Assembly: GCA_947451875.1 (NCBI GenBank)
Contig: CANGBE010000043.1
Location: 1-9,614, forward strand
Origin: Sphingomonadaceae bacterium
Lineage (GTDB): Bacteria > Pseudomonadota > Alphaproteobacteria > Sphingomonadales > Sphingomonadaceae
DNA: 9,614 bases
Direction of reading: 5' to 3'
The notes under the pieces were generated by a model that made no database searches, had not been told where the DNA came from, and was given only the letters and a program-made list of their open reading frames with translations. Of the stretch, positions 1 to 6,204 are shown one piece after another (position 1 is the first letter of the stretch; every line of letters begins with the position of its first letter). The position numbers and the translations under genes are program-made.

Positions 1-2
1 AA

Positions 3-56
3 CAAATTGCCCTTGCTGGCGGTGGCACTGTGGAGTTGTTCGCCGCAACGCGATAG
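3..56 (+). CDS. C-terminal tail of an upstream gene (partial)
   Basis: The first bases read in one open frame to a TAG at 54-56, giving a 17-residue tail, QIALAGGGTVELFAATR. Codon choice in this frame is coding-like, with many G-first codons such as GCC, GCT, GGC, GTG and GAG. The other two plus frames stay open through here but read as unlikely protein. The HNH gene begins 36 bases later in the same direction, so the two could share a transcript. The tail is too short to assign a family and no function is proposed. Confidence 0.4.
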   Translation, partial: QIALAGGGTVELFAATR

Positions 57-92
57 TGTGCATCCTGAAACACAGGCAATTCGGGCAAACCC

Positions 93-434
93 ATGGCGCG
101 CAAGCATTCGAAGCATGATCCCTACGGCGATCTGGATCGCGAAGAAGACGAAGCTCCGGCGGCGCCAGTAGACTGCTGGCTGTGCGGAAGGGTAACCGGA
201 AAAACTATCGTGTGGCACCACCCGGTTCCGAAAAGCCGGGGAGGCCGCGATGTTGTGCCGATGCACCCGATTTGCCAGCAGACGCTGATTGCGAATTTCA
301 CCAATTCGGAATTGCAGCGTTATGGCATGGATGCCGATGGACTGCTGGCGAACCCCGCCATCCGCAAATTCGTTGATTGGGTGGCGAAGAAGGACCCCGA
401 TTTCACCGCGCCTCAAGCAAAAAAGCAACGCTGA
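93..434 (+). CDS. small HNH endonuclease-fold protein, possibly degenerate
   Basis: This 113-residue protein has the outline of a small HNH (beta-beta-alpha metal) nuclease. A charged N-terminus of about 25 residues is followed by a CxxC knuckle (Cys28, Cys31), then WHHPVPKSRGG at 41-51 with the His-His pair and the P..GG turn typical of HNH proteins. A second half, HPICQQTLIANFTN (58-71), carries His58, Cys61 and Asn68. Family members usually have a CH...H arrangement in this second half. Here the residue after Cys61 is Gln and the later His position appears to be Ile, so metal binding or catalysis may be altered. The ATG at 93 has only a weak ribosome-binding site. The gene is convergent with the molybdenum hydroxylase genes, with 64 bases between them. 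Such stand-alone proteins are often annotated as HNH endonucleases, but their substrates are mostly unknown. The fold is fairly secure; nuclease activity is not. Confidence 0.75.
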   Translation: MARKHSKHDPYGDLDREEDEAPAAPVDCWLCGRVTGKTIVWHHPVPKSRGGRDVVPMHPICQQTLIANFTNSELQRYGMDADGLLANPAIRKFVDWVAKKDPDFTAPQAKKQR

Positions 435-498
435 CCTCTGCTGACATCTGGTGGAATTCTATCCGCTTGATATCTGCCAGTTGCTCATGCGCCTGAAC

Positions 499-2667
499 TT
501 ACCCGTGACTAGCCTGTGTCTTGATTGGTAATTGACGGATACGCCTTCCAGTCGCGGCGAACAGGGCGTTGGCTAGAGCGGGGGCGATGGGAGGTAAGCC
601 AGGCTCACCCAGGCCACCTACTGGCGCGCTACTTGGAACGAATTCGATCGCAATGTCCGGAGTTTCGGCCAGCGAAAGCAGCGGGTAATCGGGGAAGCTG
701 GCTTGCCGCACGGCACCCTTTTCAATCGTGATTTCCTCATGGATCGCCGCAGACAGCCCCATGACGATTGCGCCCATGACCTGCGCTTCGGCATTTCTTG
801 GATTGACCACTTGACCGCAATCTACGGCAGCCCAGACTTTCTCCACCTTGGGATAGCCATCTTCTCGAACGGATGCTTGAACAACATGGGCGCATACTGT
901 CCCGAAGCATTCGACCACAGCAATTCCGCGACCGGTCCCTTGCGGCAATGGCGTGCCCCAGCCCGATGCCTTGGCGGCCGCGTCGAGCACAGTAATGGCC
1001 CGCGAACCGGGCTTGAGGTGGCGCTTGCGGAATTCGAGCGGATCAACGCCCGCTTCATGCGCCAGCTCGTCCATGAAGCTTTCGTTGTAAAACCCGTGCT
1101 GGCTGGCCTCTACTGATCTCCAACTGCCAGTAATGATATGACTGGCTTGCTTGGTATGCTTCCGTTCGAGCGAGGGTACCTCATAAGGGAAGCTTCCGCC
1201 GACACCTAGGCCGCTAGCCTGAGCGAAGGCAGCATGCCAGGCAGCGATCCTGCCATTTGCGTCGAGTACTGCCCGGATGGTGGTTGCGCTTTGGGGGCGA
1301 TAAGTGCCCTGCGCGAATTCCTCTTCGCGCGGCCAGATCACTTTTACCGGCCAAGGCGATTGCATCGCCAATGTCACTGCCTGACCAATGATCTCTATCT
1401 GCCCTGGCAACTTTCGCCCGAAGCCGCCGCCGAGTGGCATGGAATGAAAAGTGACATCGGACAGACTGATTCCGGCAGCGCTCGCGATTGCGTGCCGCGT
1501 TCCGAGCGGGTCTTGCAAACCACCCCAAACTTCGAGCTTGCCGTCCTTAAAGAGTGCGGTCAGCGCAAAGGTCTCCATTGGCGCATGGTGCAGATAAGGC
1601 GTACGATAAGAGGCTGCGATCAGCTTGCCCAAATTTGCATCAGGCGCGGCAGCCCCGTCATTGGCAAGCTTATCCTGTTCGGCAAATATCGTCGCGCTCG
1701 AAACCGCACCGTTTCCCCCATCGCTAAATTGGGGGGACAGCGCACGCAGGCCCTTCAACGCCGGCCAATAGCCAGTGGCGATTACCGCCACGGCATCTTC
1801 CAGCTTCACAACTTTCTCGACACCCTTGATCGCCATGGCCGGAGCCGGATCAACGCTCTCAAGTTTGCCACCGCGCACCGGGGCCGCCATGACTGTCGCA
1901 ACGCGCATCGAAGGCAAAGACACATCGATGCCATATTTCACGCTGCCATCGACCTTGGCGGGGATATCAATGCGTGGGACTGACTTGCCGATAAGCGTCA
2001 GCTCCCCTGTGGCCTTGAGCTTGGGGCGGTCCGCAAGTTTGCGCGTCGCCGCACCCTTGGCGAGATCGCCATAGCGCAGTGACTTGCTTGACCCATTGTG
2101 AGTCACCATGCCCTTGGTCGTCGTCAGTTCATTTGCGGGAACTCCAAGTCTCTCAGCCGCTTCCTCGACGAGAGACTGACGCGCCGCAGCTGCCAGCACT
2201 CTGAAACCATACTGCCCGGTTCCCCGCACTGCTGAAGAGCCGCCGGTAATCTGATGGGCGACACTGCGTGCCAACGCAGAAAAGATTGAATCAGGTAGCA
2301 TCGCCAATTTGGCCGAACCCATTGCCGGATCGCTCAACAACGCTTTGGCCAGCCAGGCATTGGCGAAGCCCGGTTCAACCGGCGCCTGCTCGACAATGAT
2401 CTGGTCCCAATCGGCGTCGAGTTCGTCCGCTGCCATCTGTGCCAATGCGGTGGCGCTACCGGTGCCCATGTCGACGTGCGGGGTAAAAATGGTGACGCGA
2501 CTGTCTTCGCCGATCCTTAGCCAGCCGGTAAATGAACCGGCCTTTTGAGAACGGGTGAGCGCCAGCGCATCGCGCCGCGCCGCATAGTCGCCGTACTGCA
2601 ACGCGAAAATGCCGCCGCCTGCCAGCGCCGCTCCGCCGATCAGGAATGCCCTGCGCTTGATACCCAT
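499..2667 (-). CDS. xanthine dehydrogenase-family molybdopterin-binding subunit, IorB-like, Tat-exported
   Basis: This is the large catalytic subunit (about 722 residues, normal for single-chain IorB-type subunits) of a molybdenum hydroxylase or aldehyde oxidoreductase. It holds the molybdopterin-cytosine-dinucleotide cofactor. The N-terminus MGIKRRAFL followed by a small, hydrophobic stretch is a Tat signal (Arg5-Arg6), so the enzyme should fold in the cytoplasm and be exported. Cofactor and substrate motifs include HHAPMET (360-366), GGGFGRK (413-419), GSWRSV (514-519), VDCGQVVNP (615-623) and GGLGEPGLPP (684-693). Glu688 in the last motif aligns with the catalytic glutamate of xanthine dehydrogenase. 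The gene follows the [2Fe-2S] subunit. The sequence there is GTGATG: the ATG at 2667 overlaps the upstream TGA by one base and sits 7 bases after GGAG, so I prefer it to the GTG at 2670. The native substrate (N-heterocycle, aldehyde or other) cannot be told from sequence. No FAD subunit or XdhC-type maturation gene is in view. Confidence 0.93.
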   Translation of the reverse strand: MGIKRRAFLIGGAALAGGGIFALQYGDYAARRDALALTRSQKAGSFTGWLRIGEDSRVTIFTPHVDMGTGSATALAQMAADELDADWDQIIVEQAPVEPGFANAWLAKALLSDPAMGSAKLAMLPDSIFSALARSVAHQITGGSSAVRGTGQYGFRVLAAAARQSLVEEAAERLGVPANELTTTKGMVTHNGSSKSLRYGDLAKGAATRKLADRPKLKATGELTLIGKSVPRIDIPAKVDGSVKYGIDVSLPSMRVATVMAAPVRGGKLESVDPAPAMAIKGVEKVVKLEDAVAVIATGYWPALKGLRALSPQFSDGGNGAVSSATIFAEQDKLANDGAAAPDANLGKLIAASYRTPYLHHAPMETFALTALFKDGKLEVWGGLQDPLGTRHAIASAAGISLSDVTFHSMPLGGGFGRKLPGQIEIIGQAVTLAMQSPWPVKVIWPREEEFAQGTYRPQSATTIRAVLDANGRIAAWHAAFAQASGLGVGGSFPYEVPSLERKHTKQASHIITGSWRSVEASQHGFYNESFMDELAHEAGVDPLEFRKRHLKPGSRAITVLDAAAKASGWGTPLPQGTGRGIAVVECFGTVCAHVVQASVREDGYPKVEKVWAAVDCGQVVNPRNAEAQVMGAIVMGLSAAIHEEITIEKGAVRQASFPDYPLLSLAETPDIAIEFVPSSAPVGGLGEPGLPPIAPALANALFAATGRRIRQLPIKTQASHG

Positions 2668-3170
2668 CACGCAGCTCCCTTCGCAGATGGCCCGCCGGCG
2701 GGCTGATCAGTAGCAGCAAGGCCAGTAGCTGCAAGAATGGCCTCGCGGATGCGCGGATAGGTGCCGCAGCGGCACAGGTTGGTCATTGCCGCATCGATCT
2801 GGGCAGTGCTCGGCCGCCCCACCTCGTTTATCAGCGCCACCGCGGCCATGATCTGGCCCGATTGGCAATAGCCACATTGCGGCACTTGCGCATCGATCCA
2901 GGCCTGCTGCACCGAATGAAGTTTGCCATCAGCACTCTTGAGGCCCTCAATCGTCGTCACCGCTTTGCCCGCCGCATCGCCCACGGGCACTCCGCAAGAG
3001 CGCACAATTTTGCCGTCCAGATGCACACTGCATGCCCCGCAGGCAGCAATGCCGCAGCCAAATTTAGTGCCTGTCAGCCCCAGTTCTTCGCGCAGAGCCC
3101 AGAGAAGGGGAGTGTCCGGTTCGGCTTCAAGCGAAACCAACTTGCCATTCACTTTAAGCCCAATCGCCAT
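2667..3170 (-). CDS. [2Fe-2S]-binding small subunit of molybdenum hydroxylase, IorA-like
   Basis: This 167-residue electron-transfer subunit carries two [2Fe-2S] clusters, as in the small subunits of the xanthine dehydrogenase/isoquinoline oxidoreductase family. The N-terminal ferredoxin-like domain has Cys39, Cys44, Cys47 and Cys59 (FGCGIAACGAC, then RSCG). The C-terminal helical domain has Cys99, Cys102, Cys133 and Cys135 (QCGYCQSGQ and NLCRCGTYPRI). All eight ligands are present. It has no signal peptide, so it probably leaves the cytoplasm already bound to the Tat-tagged large subunit. The ATG at 3170 is preceded by AGAAAGG at a good distance. It is the first gene of a two-gene operon and overlaps the large subunit start, which suggests translational coupling. 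Electrons would pass from the molybdenum site through these clusters to an external acceptor such as a cytochrome or quinone, since no FAD subunit is present; that step is inferred. Confidence 0.94.
   Translation of the reverse strand: MAIGLKVNGKLVSLEAEPDTPLLWALREELGLTGTKFGCGIAACGACSVHLDGKIVRSCGVPVGDAAGKAVTTIEGLKSADGKLHSVQQAWIDAQVPQCGYCQSGQIMAAVALINEVGRPSTAQIDAAMTNLCRCGTYPRIREAILAATGLAATDQPAGGPSAKGAA
2671..2684 (-). promoter_or_regulatory. ribosome binding site for the molybdopterin subunit
   Basis: On the minus strand the sequence reads GAAGGGAGCTGC followed by GTGATG. The GGAG core lies 4 bases before the GTG and 7 bases before the ATG. This favours the ATG at 2667 as the real start and supports a stop/start overlap (TGATG) with the small subunit gene. 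Confidence 0.55.
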
Positions 3171-3282
3171 GGATTGCCTTTCTGCATTTCTAACCGCGAG
3201 CCGCGCTTGTTCACTATCTGATGGAGATACTCAACCCTGGACACTCGCGGCCGTCTTCTGTTGTCGACACGAATTTGATGCT
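3171..3282. promoter_or_regulatory. divergent intergenic region between hydroxylase operon and small-protein cluster
   Basis: This stretch separates the minus-strand hydroxylase operon from the plus-strand cluster, so promoters for both should lie here or slightly to the right. No convincing -35/-10 pair is visible on either strand. An 8-base palindrome, TGTCGACA, sits at 3262-3269 and could be chance. The ribosome-binding site of the [2Fe-2S] subunit gene lies at its left edge. Confidence 0.35.
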
Positions 3283-3612
3283 TTGAAGGAGGCACGCATT
3301 TGCAATGCTCAGGCACCCGGATCAGCTATCGCTGGCGAAATTATCCGAGTCGATTTGCGCCGACCACAGGCTGGCAACTTGAGCAGATTCCGTTTAGCGC
3401 CAGTCCATGAGTATTATCGCAACGATCATGGATTTGGCGACCGGCTGCCCATTCCAGAAGATGACTTTCAACCGAATGCCAAAACTTGGTCACGCTTCAA
3501 TCTTGCATCCGGAGAGCTGGTCGTCGCCGAACGCATTAATTTGGTCAGGTCGGCATCTGGCAAATTCACCGTACCGGACGATATCTGGGTAAAATCGAAA
3601 CCGGCCGGCTGA
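3283..3612 (+). CDS. doubtful small ORF of unknown function upstream of the NTF2-like gene
   Basis: One frame between the divergent hydroxylase operon and the NTF2-like gene looks coding. From about 3298 on, roughly 37 percent of its codons begin with G, and the protein (including ASGELVVAERINLV and KFTVPDDIWVKSKPAG) looks natural. It stops at TGA 3610-3612, one base before the next ATG. The start is unclear. TTG at 3283 gives 109 residues but has no ribosome-binding site. The ATG at 3169 lies inside the start codon of the opposing gene. A strong AAGGAGG at 3286-3292 points to no ATG, GTG or TTG in this frame; it fits TTG 3300 or ATG 3305 in the other two frames, both of which soon stop. It could be a gene with an unusual start, or a decayed gene that has lost its 5' end or gained a frameshift. 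No family is recognised. Confidence 0.33.
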   Translation: MKEARICNAQAPGSAIAGEIIRVDLRRPQAGNLSRFRLAPVHEYYRNDHGFGDRLPIPEDDFQPNAKTWSRFNLASGELVVAERINLVRSASGKFTVPDDIWVKSKPAG

Positions 3613-3613
3613 A

Positions 3614-4012
3614 ATGGCGAAGGACAACATGGAATCTCCCGAACTTGCCATTCGTTTGCGCCGCGCCGCTTTTAACCGCGCTATTTCGCAAGCAGATCTT
3701 CCGGCAATAGGACAGTTTCTGACCATCAACGCCGTGCTGGTGGCCGGAACAGACAGCGCGCTTCTGTCTGGCCGAAAGGCGCAGGTGCTGACGTGGAGGC
3801 AAGAATTCGCGAGCGCCGACCGCACCATCTATACCCGCCTTCCAGAACGGATAGAGCTTTCGGCAATCGCGCCAATCGCGATGGAGTACGGCAAGTGGCA
3901 TGGCGCCACACTGTCCGGGTTCGATCTGGCATCAGGAACCTACACTGCTAAATGGCGTAAGGTTGATGCGGAATGGATGATCGAGGCCGAGATCTATCTC
4001 ACACTTGCCTGA
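3614..4012 (+). CDS. NTF2-like / SnoaL-like (DUF4440-type) family protein
   Basis: This protein of 132 residues (127 if it starts at the second ATG) has the size and pattern of the NTF2-like cone fold. An amphipathic helix-rich N-terminus (ELAIRLRRAAFNRAISQADLP) is followed by a strand with FLTINAVLVAG, then a helix near TWRQEF and TYTRLPERIELSAIAPIAMEYGKW. The C-terminal strands read SGTYTAKWRKVDAEWMIEAEIYL, a characteristic ending in which the protein describes a Trp-containing sheet. The family includes isomerases, dehydratases and many binding proteins, so no reaction can be assigned. No signal peptide is seen, so it is probably cytoplasmic. The ATG at 3629 has AAGGA (3620-3624) upstream and may be the true start; the one at 3614 has no clear site. 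It begins the plus-strand run with DUF2322 and DUF4169 proteins. Confidence 0.82.
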   Translation: MAKDNMESPELAIRLRRAAFNRAISQADLPAIGQFLTINAVLVAGTDSALLSGRKAQVLTWRQEFASADRTIYTRLPERIELSAIAPIAMEYGKWHGATLSGFDLASGTYTAKWRKVDAEWMIEAEIYLTLA

Positions 4013-4039
4013 GATGGTGGGGCAAGGATCGGATTGGAA

Positions 4040-4393
4040 ATGCGGGAAATGATGACTATGATTCAGCCACTTGAAACTTTCAAGGATAACTTGCAGCAAT
4101 TACCCTCGGTCGATGGCGTAGAGCGCTTAGACCTCATCAATGTCGATAGCCATGTCGTTGCCAGCATCGAGAATCAGCCGGGCAAGCAAGGCTCACTGGC
4201 CGTCTATCAATACCTGAAGCAGTCCTTTGGAACGCTGGATGCCAAGGCGGCTGAGCATGGTTTGCTCGTGTTTGCCGAGCACACAGTCGATGCCCGCGCC
4301 CGCCCTGGCGCCCATCCAAATGTTGATCGACTGCTTGCGATAGCTGCGGGTGATAGTCCGCTGACTATCGAAATCATCGCCACAAATCTTTGA
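4040..4393 (+). CDS. DUF2322 family protein
   Basis: The sequence matches my recollection of the DUF2322 family: FKDNLQQLPSVDGVERLDLI near the N-terminus, then ENQPGKQGSLAVYQYL, a long helix, LLVFAEHTVDARARPGAHPNVDRLL, and a short C-terminal strand. These conserved segments are in the expected order and the total length is close to the family norm of a little over 100 residues. The function of the family is unknown. It has no signal peptide or membrane segment. Several starts crowd the 5' end: TTG 4034 (AAGGA five bases upstream), and ATG at 4040, 4049, 4052 and 4058. The conserved part begins just after 4058, so any of these is possible. The gene lies 22-45 bases after the NTF2-like gene, depending on start, and 10 bases before the DUF4169 gene. 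Confidence 0.85.
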   Translation: MREMMTMIQPLETFKDNLQQLPSVDGVERLDLINVDSHVVASIENQPGKQGSLAVYQYLKQSFGTLDAKAAEHGLLVFAEHTVDARARPGAHPNVDRLLAIAAGDSPLTIEIIATNL

Positions 4394-4403
4394 TCGACCG
4401 TCC

Positions 4404-4589
4404 ATGGGCGATATCATCAATCTGCGGCAAGCGCGGAAATCGCGCAAACGCGCGGACGACGATAGTCAAGCGGCGGCAAATCGGCTGCGACATGGCCGCA
4501 CCAAGGCAGACAAGCTTCTTGCAAAAATGACCAAGCAACGCGCAGACTCAATCGTTGATGGAGCCCGCCTCGAGCCCAAGGATGACTAG
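4404..4589 (+). CDS. DUF4169 family protein
   Basis: This 61-residue, very basic protein opens with MGDIINLRQARKSRKRA, continues AAANRLRHGRTKADK and ends with DGARLEPKDD. That is the pattern I know for DUF4169: a short N-terminal IINLR strand, a charged helix with NR..[HF]GRTKA, and a closing 'DGxRLE' tail. The family is small, mostly alphaproteobacterial and of unknown function. The basic helix would allow nucleic-acid or ribosome binding, but that is only a guess. No good ribosome-binding site precedes the ATG. With only 10 bases after the DUF2322 stop, translation may depend on coupling to that gene. It is the last gene of the plus-strand cluster and is convergent with the Hsp70 gene. Confidence 0.85.
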   Translation: MGDIINLRQARKSRKRADDDSQAAANRLRHGRTKADKLLAKMTKQRADSIVDGARLEPKDD

Positions 4590-4606
4590 GGGTTCGGCAA
4601 CCTTAG
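4586..4606. terminator. weak bidirectional hairpin between convergent genes
   Basis: CTA(G)GGGTT and AACCTTAG can pair around a CGGC tetraloop, with one bulged G and one G-T pair. The hairpin begins at the stop codon of the DUF4169 gene and lies between two convergent genes, where a terminator is expected. There is no strong T-run on either side, so it is a candidate only. Confidence 0.3.
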
Positions 4607-4627
4607 TGTTCCGGTGCGGTCAAGCCC

Positions 4628-5950
4628 TCATCCCGCTCCCTCATCCTGTGCGATCCAATCGCGAAGATCAGGGGCTTCTCCCAGCAAAGCAAGGCCGTGG
4701 GCAATCGATGTCATTTCATTGCCGCTGGCAATCCGGTCTGGCCCGAATCGCCGCTCAAACAGGCGGCGTACGGCAGGAATCAGCGACGAGCCGCCAGTCA
4801 GGAAAACCTGATCAATCTGGCTCGCATCCAGCCGGGCGCTGGCAATCGCAGCGTCAAGAGTTTTGCCAATGCGCTGCAGGTCCGGGGCGATCCAGCTTTC
4901 GAATTGACTGCGGCTGACCTCGGCATCGATCACCAGACCGGGGCCTTCGAAGTGAAAGTGGCCGTGGTTCTCGCTCGACAATTTACGTTTGATCTGACCC
5001 ACAGTTTCATAGAGCGCATAGCCCAGCTCGTTTTCAACAACCGCGATCATCCGCCCTATTGCGCCGGGATCAGTCGCGCTGCGTTCCAGCTGCGCTAATT
5101 GTGCCAGTGTGCGACGGTTGCGCATCAGGGCAAGGCGCGACCAATCGCCGAATTCAGCAAAATGCCCGGCCGGAATGTCCAATACTTTGCCGAAAGAGCT
5201 ATAGGTGCCGCCTTTGCCCAGCAGGGGCAGCACAAGTTGATCCATAATCCGGCTATCGAAACTGTCCCCCGCCATGCCGATGCCGGCGGAGCCAAGCGGC
5301 ACGCAGCGCCTTGCCGTGCCCGGTGGGCCAACTCGCACGATCGAGAAATCACTGGTGCCGCCGCCGAAATCGGCGACCAGCAGAGTAGCCGGATCAGACA
5401 GGCCGGAAGCAAAGCCATAGGCCGCACCAAGCGGCTCATAGACATAATGAATTTCCCGTCCAAGCAGTGCGAACATCGCATCATACCGTTTGCGCGCTAA
5501 CACCGGATCGGGCTGCGAACCGACATAACGTACAGGACGACCCACGACGATGCGCTCGGGCAGATCGTGCAAGGCAGCTTCACCGTGGGCCAACAAGTGA
5601 TTCAGGAAAATCTGCCCCAGCTCCTCGAAGCGCAGACGCTTTTCAAACAGGTTAGCGTGCTCAAAACTGGCGCTGGCAGCAACGGACTTGAAGCTCTGCA
5701 GAAACCGCGAACCTTGCGGAAAATCTAGGAATTCGGCAATCGCCCAAGGCCCGGCTTCGTGGGCAAGTCCGTTAGGCGCGGCGTCTTCCTGCCAAAAGCA
5801 CAGTGCCGACCGGAAAACCGAGCTGGCACCACTTGGTGCGTCAAATTCGACCAGCTCGGCATTCCCGTCGTCCGATGCCCGGGCGATGACCGAATTGGTC
5901 GTGCCAAAGTCGATACCTACAGCGCGCGGCGATGAAATGCTGGCCGGCAT
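4628..5950 (-). CDS. Hsp70 family protein, YegD-like, ATPase domain only
   Basis: This 440-residue protein is an Hsp70-type nucleotide-binding domain (actin-like ATPase fold) and little else. Visible motifs are the phosphate-1 loop GIDFGTTNSV (12-21), EPLGAAYGF (172-180), the phosphate-2 loop VADFGGGTSDFSI (192-204) and the adenosine motif LTGGSSLIPAVRRLF (384-398). The chain ends about 40 residues after that, so the substrate-binding beta-sandwich and helical lid of DnaK are absent. This matches the YegD group, whose cellular role is poorly known. ATP binding and hydrolysis are expected; classical chaperone activity is not. The frame is open to 6037, but the ATG at 5950 places GIDFGTTNS right after a short tail and follows a TTTGAGGA site. 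The 29 extra residues upstream are Arg-rich and unlike the family. A short ORF ends 14 bases before this start and may be co-translated. Confidence 0.9.
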   Translation of the reverse strand: MPASISSPRAVGIDFGTTNSVIARASDDGNAELVEFDAPSGASSVFRSALCFWQEDAAPNGLAHEAGPWAIAEFLDFPQGSRFLQSFKSVAASASFEHANLFEKRLRFEELGQIFLNHLLAHGEAALHDLPERIVVGRPVRYVGSQPDPVLARKRYDAMFALLGREIHYVYEPLGAAYGFASGLSDPATLLVADFGGGTSDFSIVRVGPPGTARRCVPLGSAGIGMAGDSFDSRIMDQLVLPLLGKGGTYSSFGKVLDIPAGHFAEFGDWSRLALMRNRRTLAQLAQLERSATDPGAIGRMIAVVENELGYALYETVGQIKRKLSSENHGHFHFEGPGLVIDAEVSRSQFESWIAPDLQRIGKTLDAAIASARLDASQIDQVFLTGGSSLIPAVRRLFERRFGPDRIASGNEMTSIAHGLALLGEAPDLRDWIAQDEGAG

Positions 5951-5964
5951 GGGTCGGGGGGTCC

Positions 5965-6204
5965 TCAAAGTAACGGCAAGCGGTCGGCGCCTATGGCAGC
6001 GCGAGCGCGACCCGGCAATCGTTTTACCCGTCGCCATGCGCCAATCGCAAGCAAAGGTACGCTCACTGAATCGTGCCCTTCATCGGGCACGCAGACCGGG
6101 CCATCGCGACCAATTGCACTTTCGATCGCCTGCGACCCGATCCTTACCTTCACATCGGTTTTTGTCCCAAAATTAGCGGATTGGTGCTGTGCTGAGCCCG
6201 TCAC
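5965..6204 (-). CDS. possible 79-codon ORF upstream of the Hsp70 gene
   Basis: A minus-strand frame opens at GTG 6204, with an in-frame TGA immediately before it, and ends at TGA 5965-5967, 14 bases before the Hsp70 ATG. About 43 percent of its codons start with G, which is coding-like and higher than the plus-strand frame across the same bases. Its middle (KVRIGSQAIESAIGRDGPV, then VPDEGHDSVSVPLLAIGAWR) looks like normal protein, and the end is rich in Arg. The stop codon lies inside TTTGAGGA, which could be the ribosome-binding site of the Hsp70 gene and would couple the two. Against it, the GTG start has no clear ribosome-binding site and I recognise no family. It could be a small partner protein, an old coding remnant or a chance frame. 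Confidence 0.37.
   Translation of the reverse strand: MTGSAQHQSANFGTKTDVKVRIGSQAIESAIGRDGPVCVPDEGHDSVSVPLLAIGAWRRVKRLPGRARAAIGADRLPLL
6072..6091. repeat. perfect 7-bp inverted repeat
   Basis: CGTGCCC at 6072-6078 and GGGCACG at 6085-6091 form a perfect GC-rich stem around a 6-base loop, TTCATC. It has no T-run on either side and lies within the possible 79-codon ORF (residues VCVPDEGHD), so it may be chance, an attenuator-like hairpin or a protein-binding site. Confidence 0.35.

Noticed and set aside
703..1116. 137-codon open frame on the plus strand
   Set aside because: Antisense to the conserved C-terminal third of the molybdopterin subunit; it is open only because of GC-rich codon structure on the opposite strand.
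1234..1983. 249-codon open frame on the plus strand
   Set aside because: It lies fully inside the molybdopterin subunit gene on the other strand, whose motifs are unmistakable. The translated sequence is rich in Arg, Cys and His and has no family pattern.
3407..3592. 61-codon frame starting at an ATG that overlaps a TGA
   Set aside because: The ATGA overlap is attractive, but codon use is poorer than in the frame ending at 3612 and no family pattern is seen; kept only as part of the finding on this region.
3490..3901. two minus-strand frames of about 111 codons
   Set aside because: Both are antisense to the NTF2-like gene, which has the convincing protein pattern.
5951..6037. 29-residue N-terminal extension of the Hsp70 protein
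   Set aside because: The extension is Arg-rich and unlike the family, has no ribosome-binding site, and the ATG at 5950 gives the expected N-terminus.
6041..6140. possible structured RNA or tRNA around the 6072-6091 hairpin
   Set aside because: No anticodon arm, T-arm consensus or acceptor pairing could be found, so there is only one hairpin.
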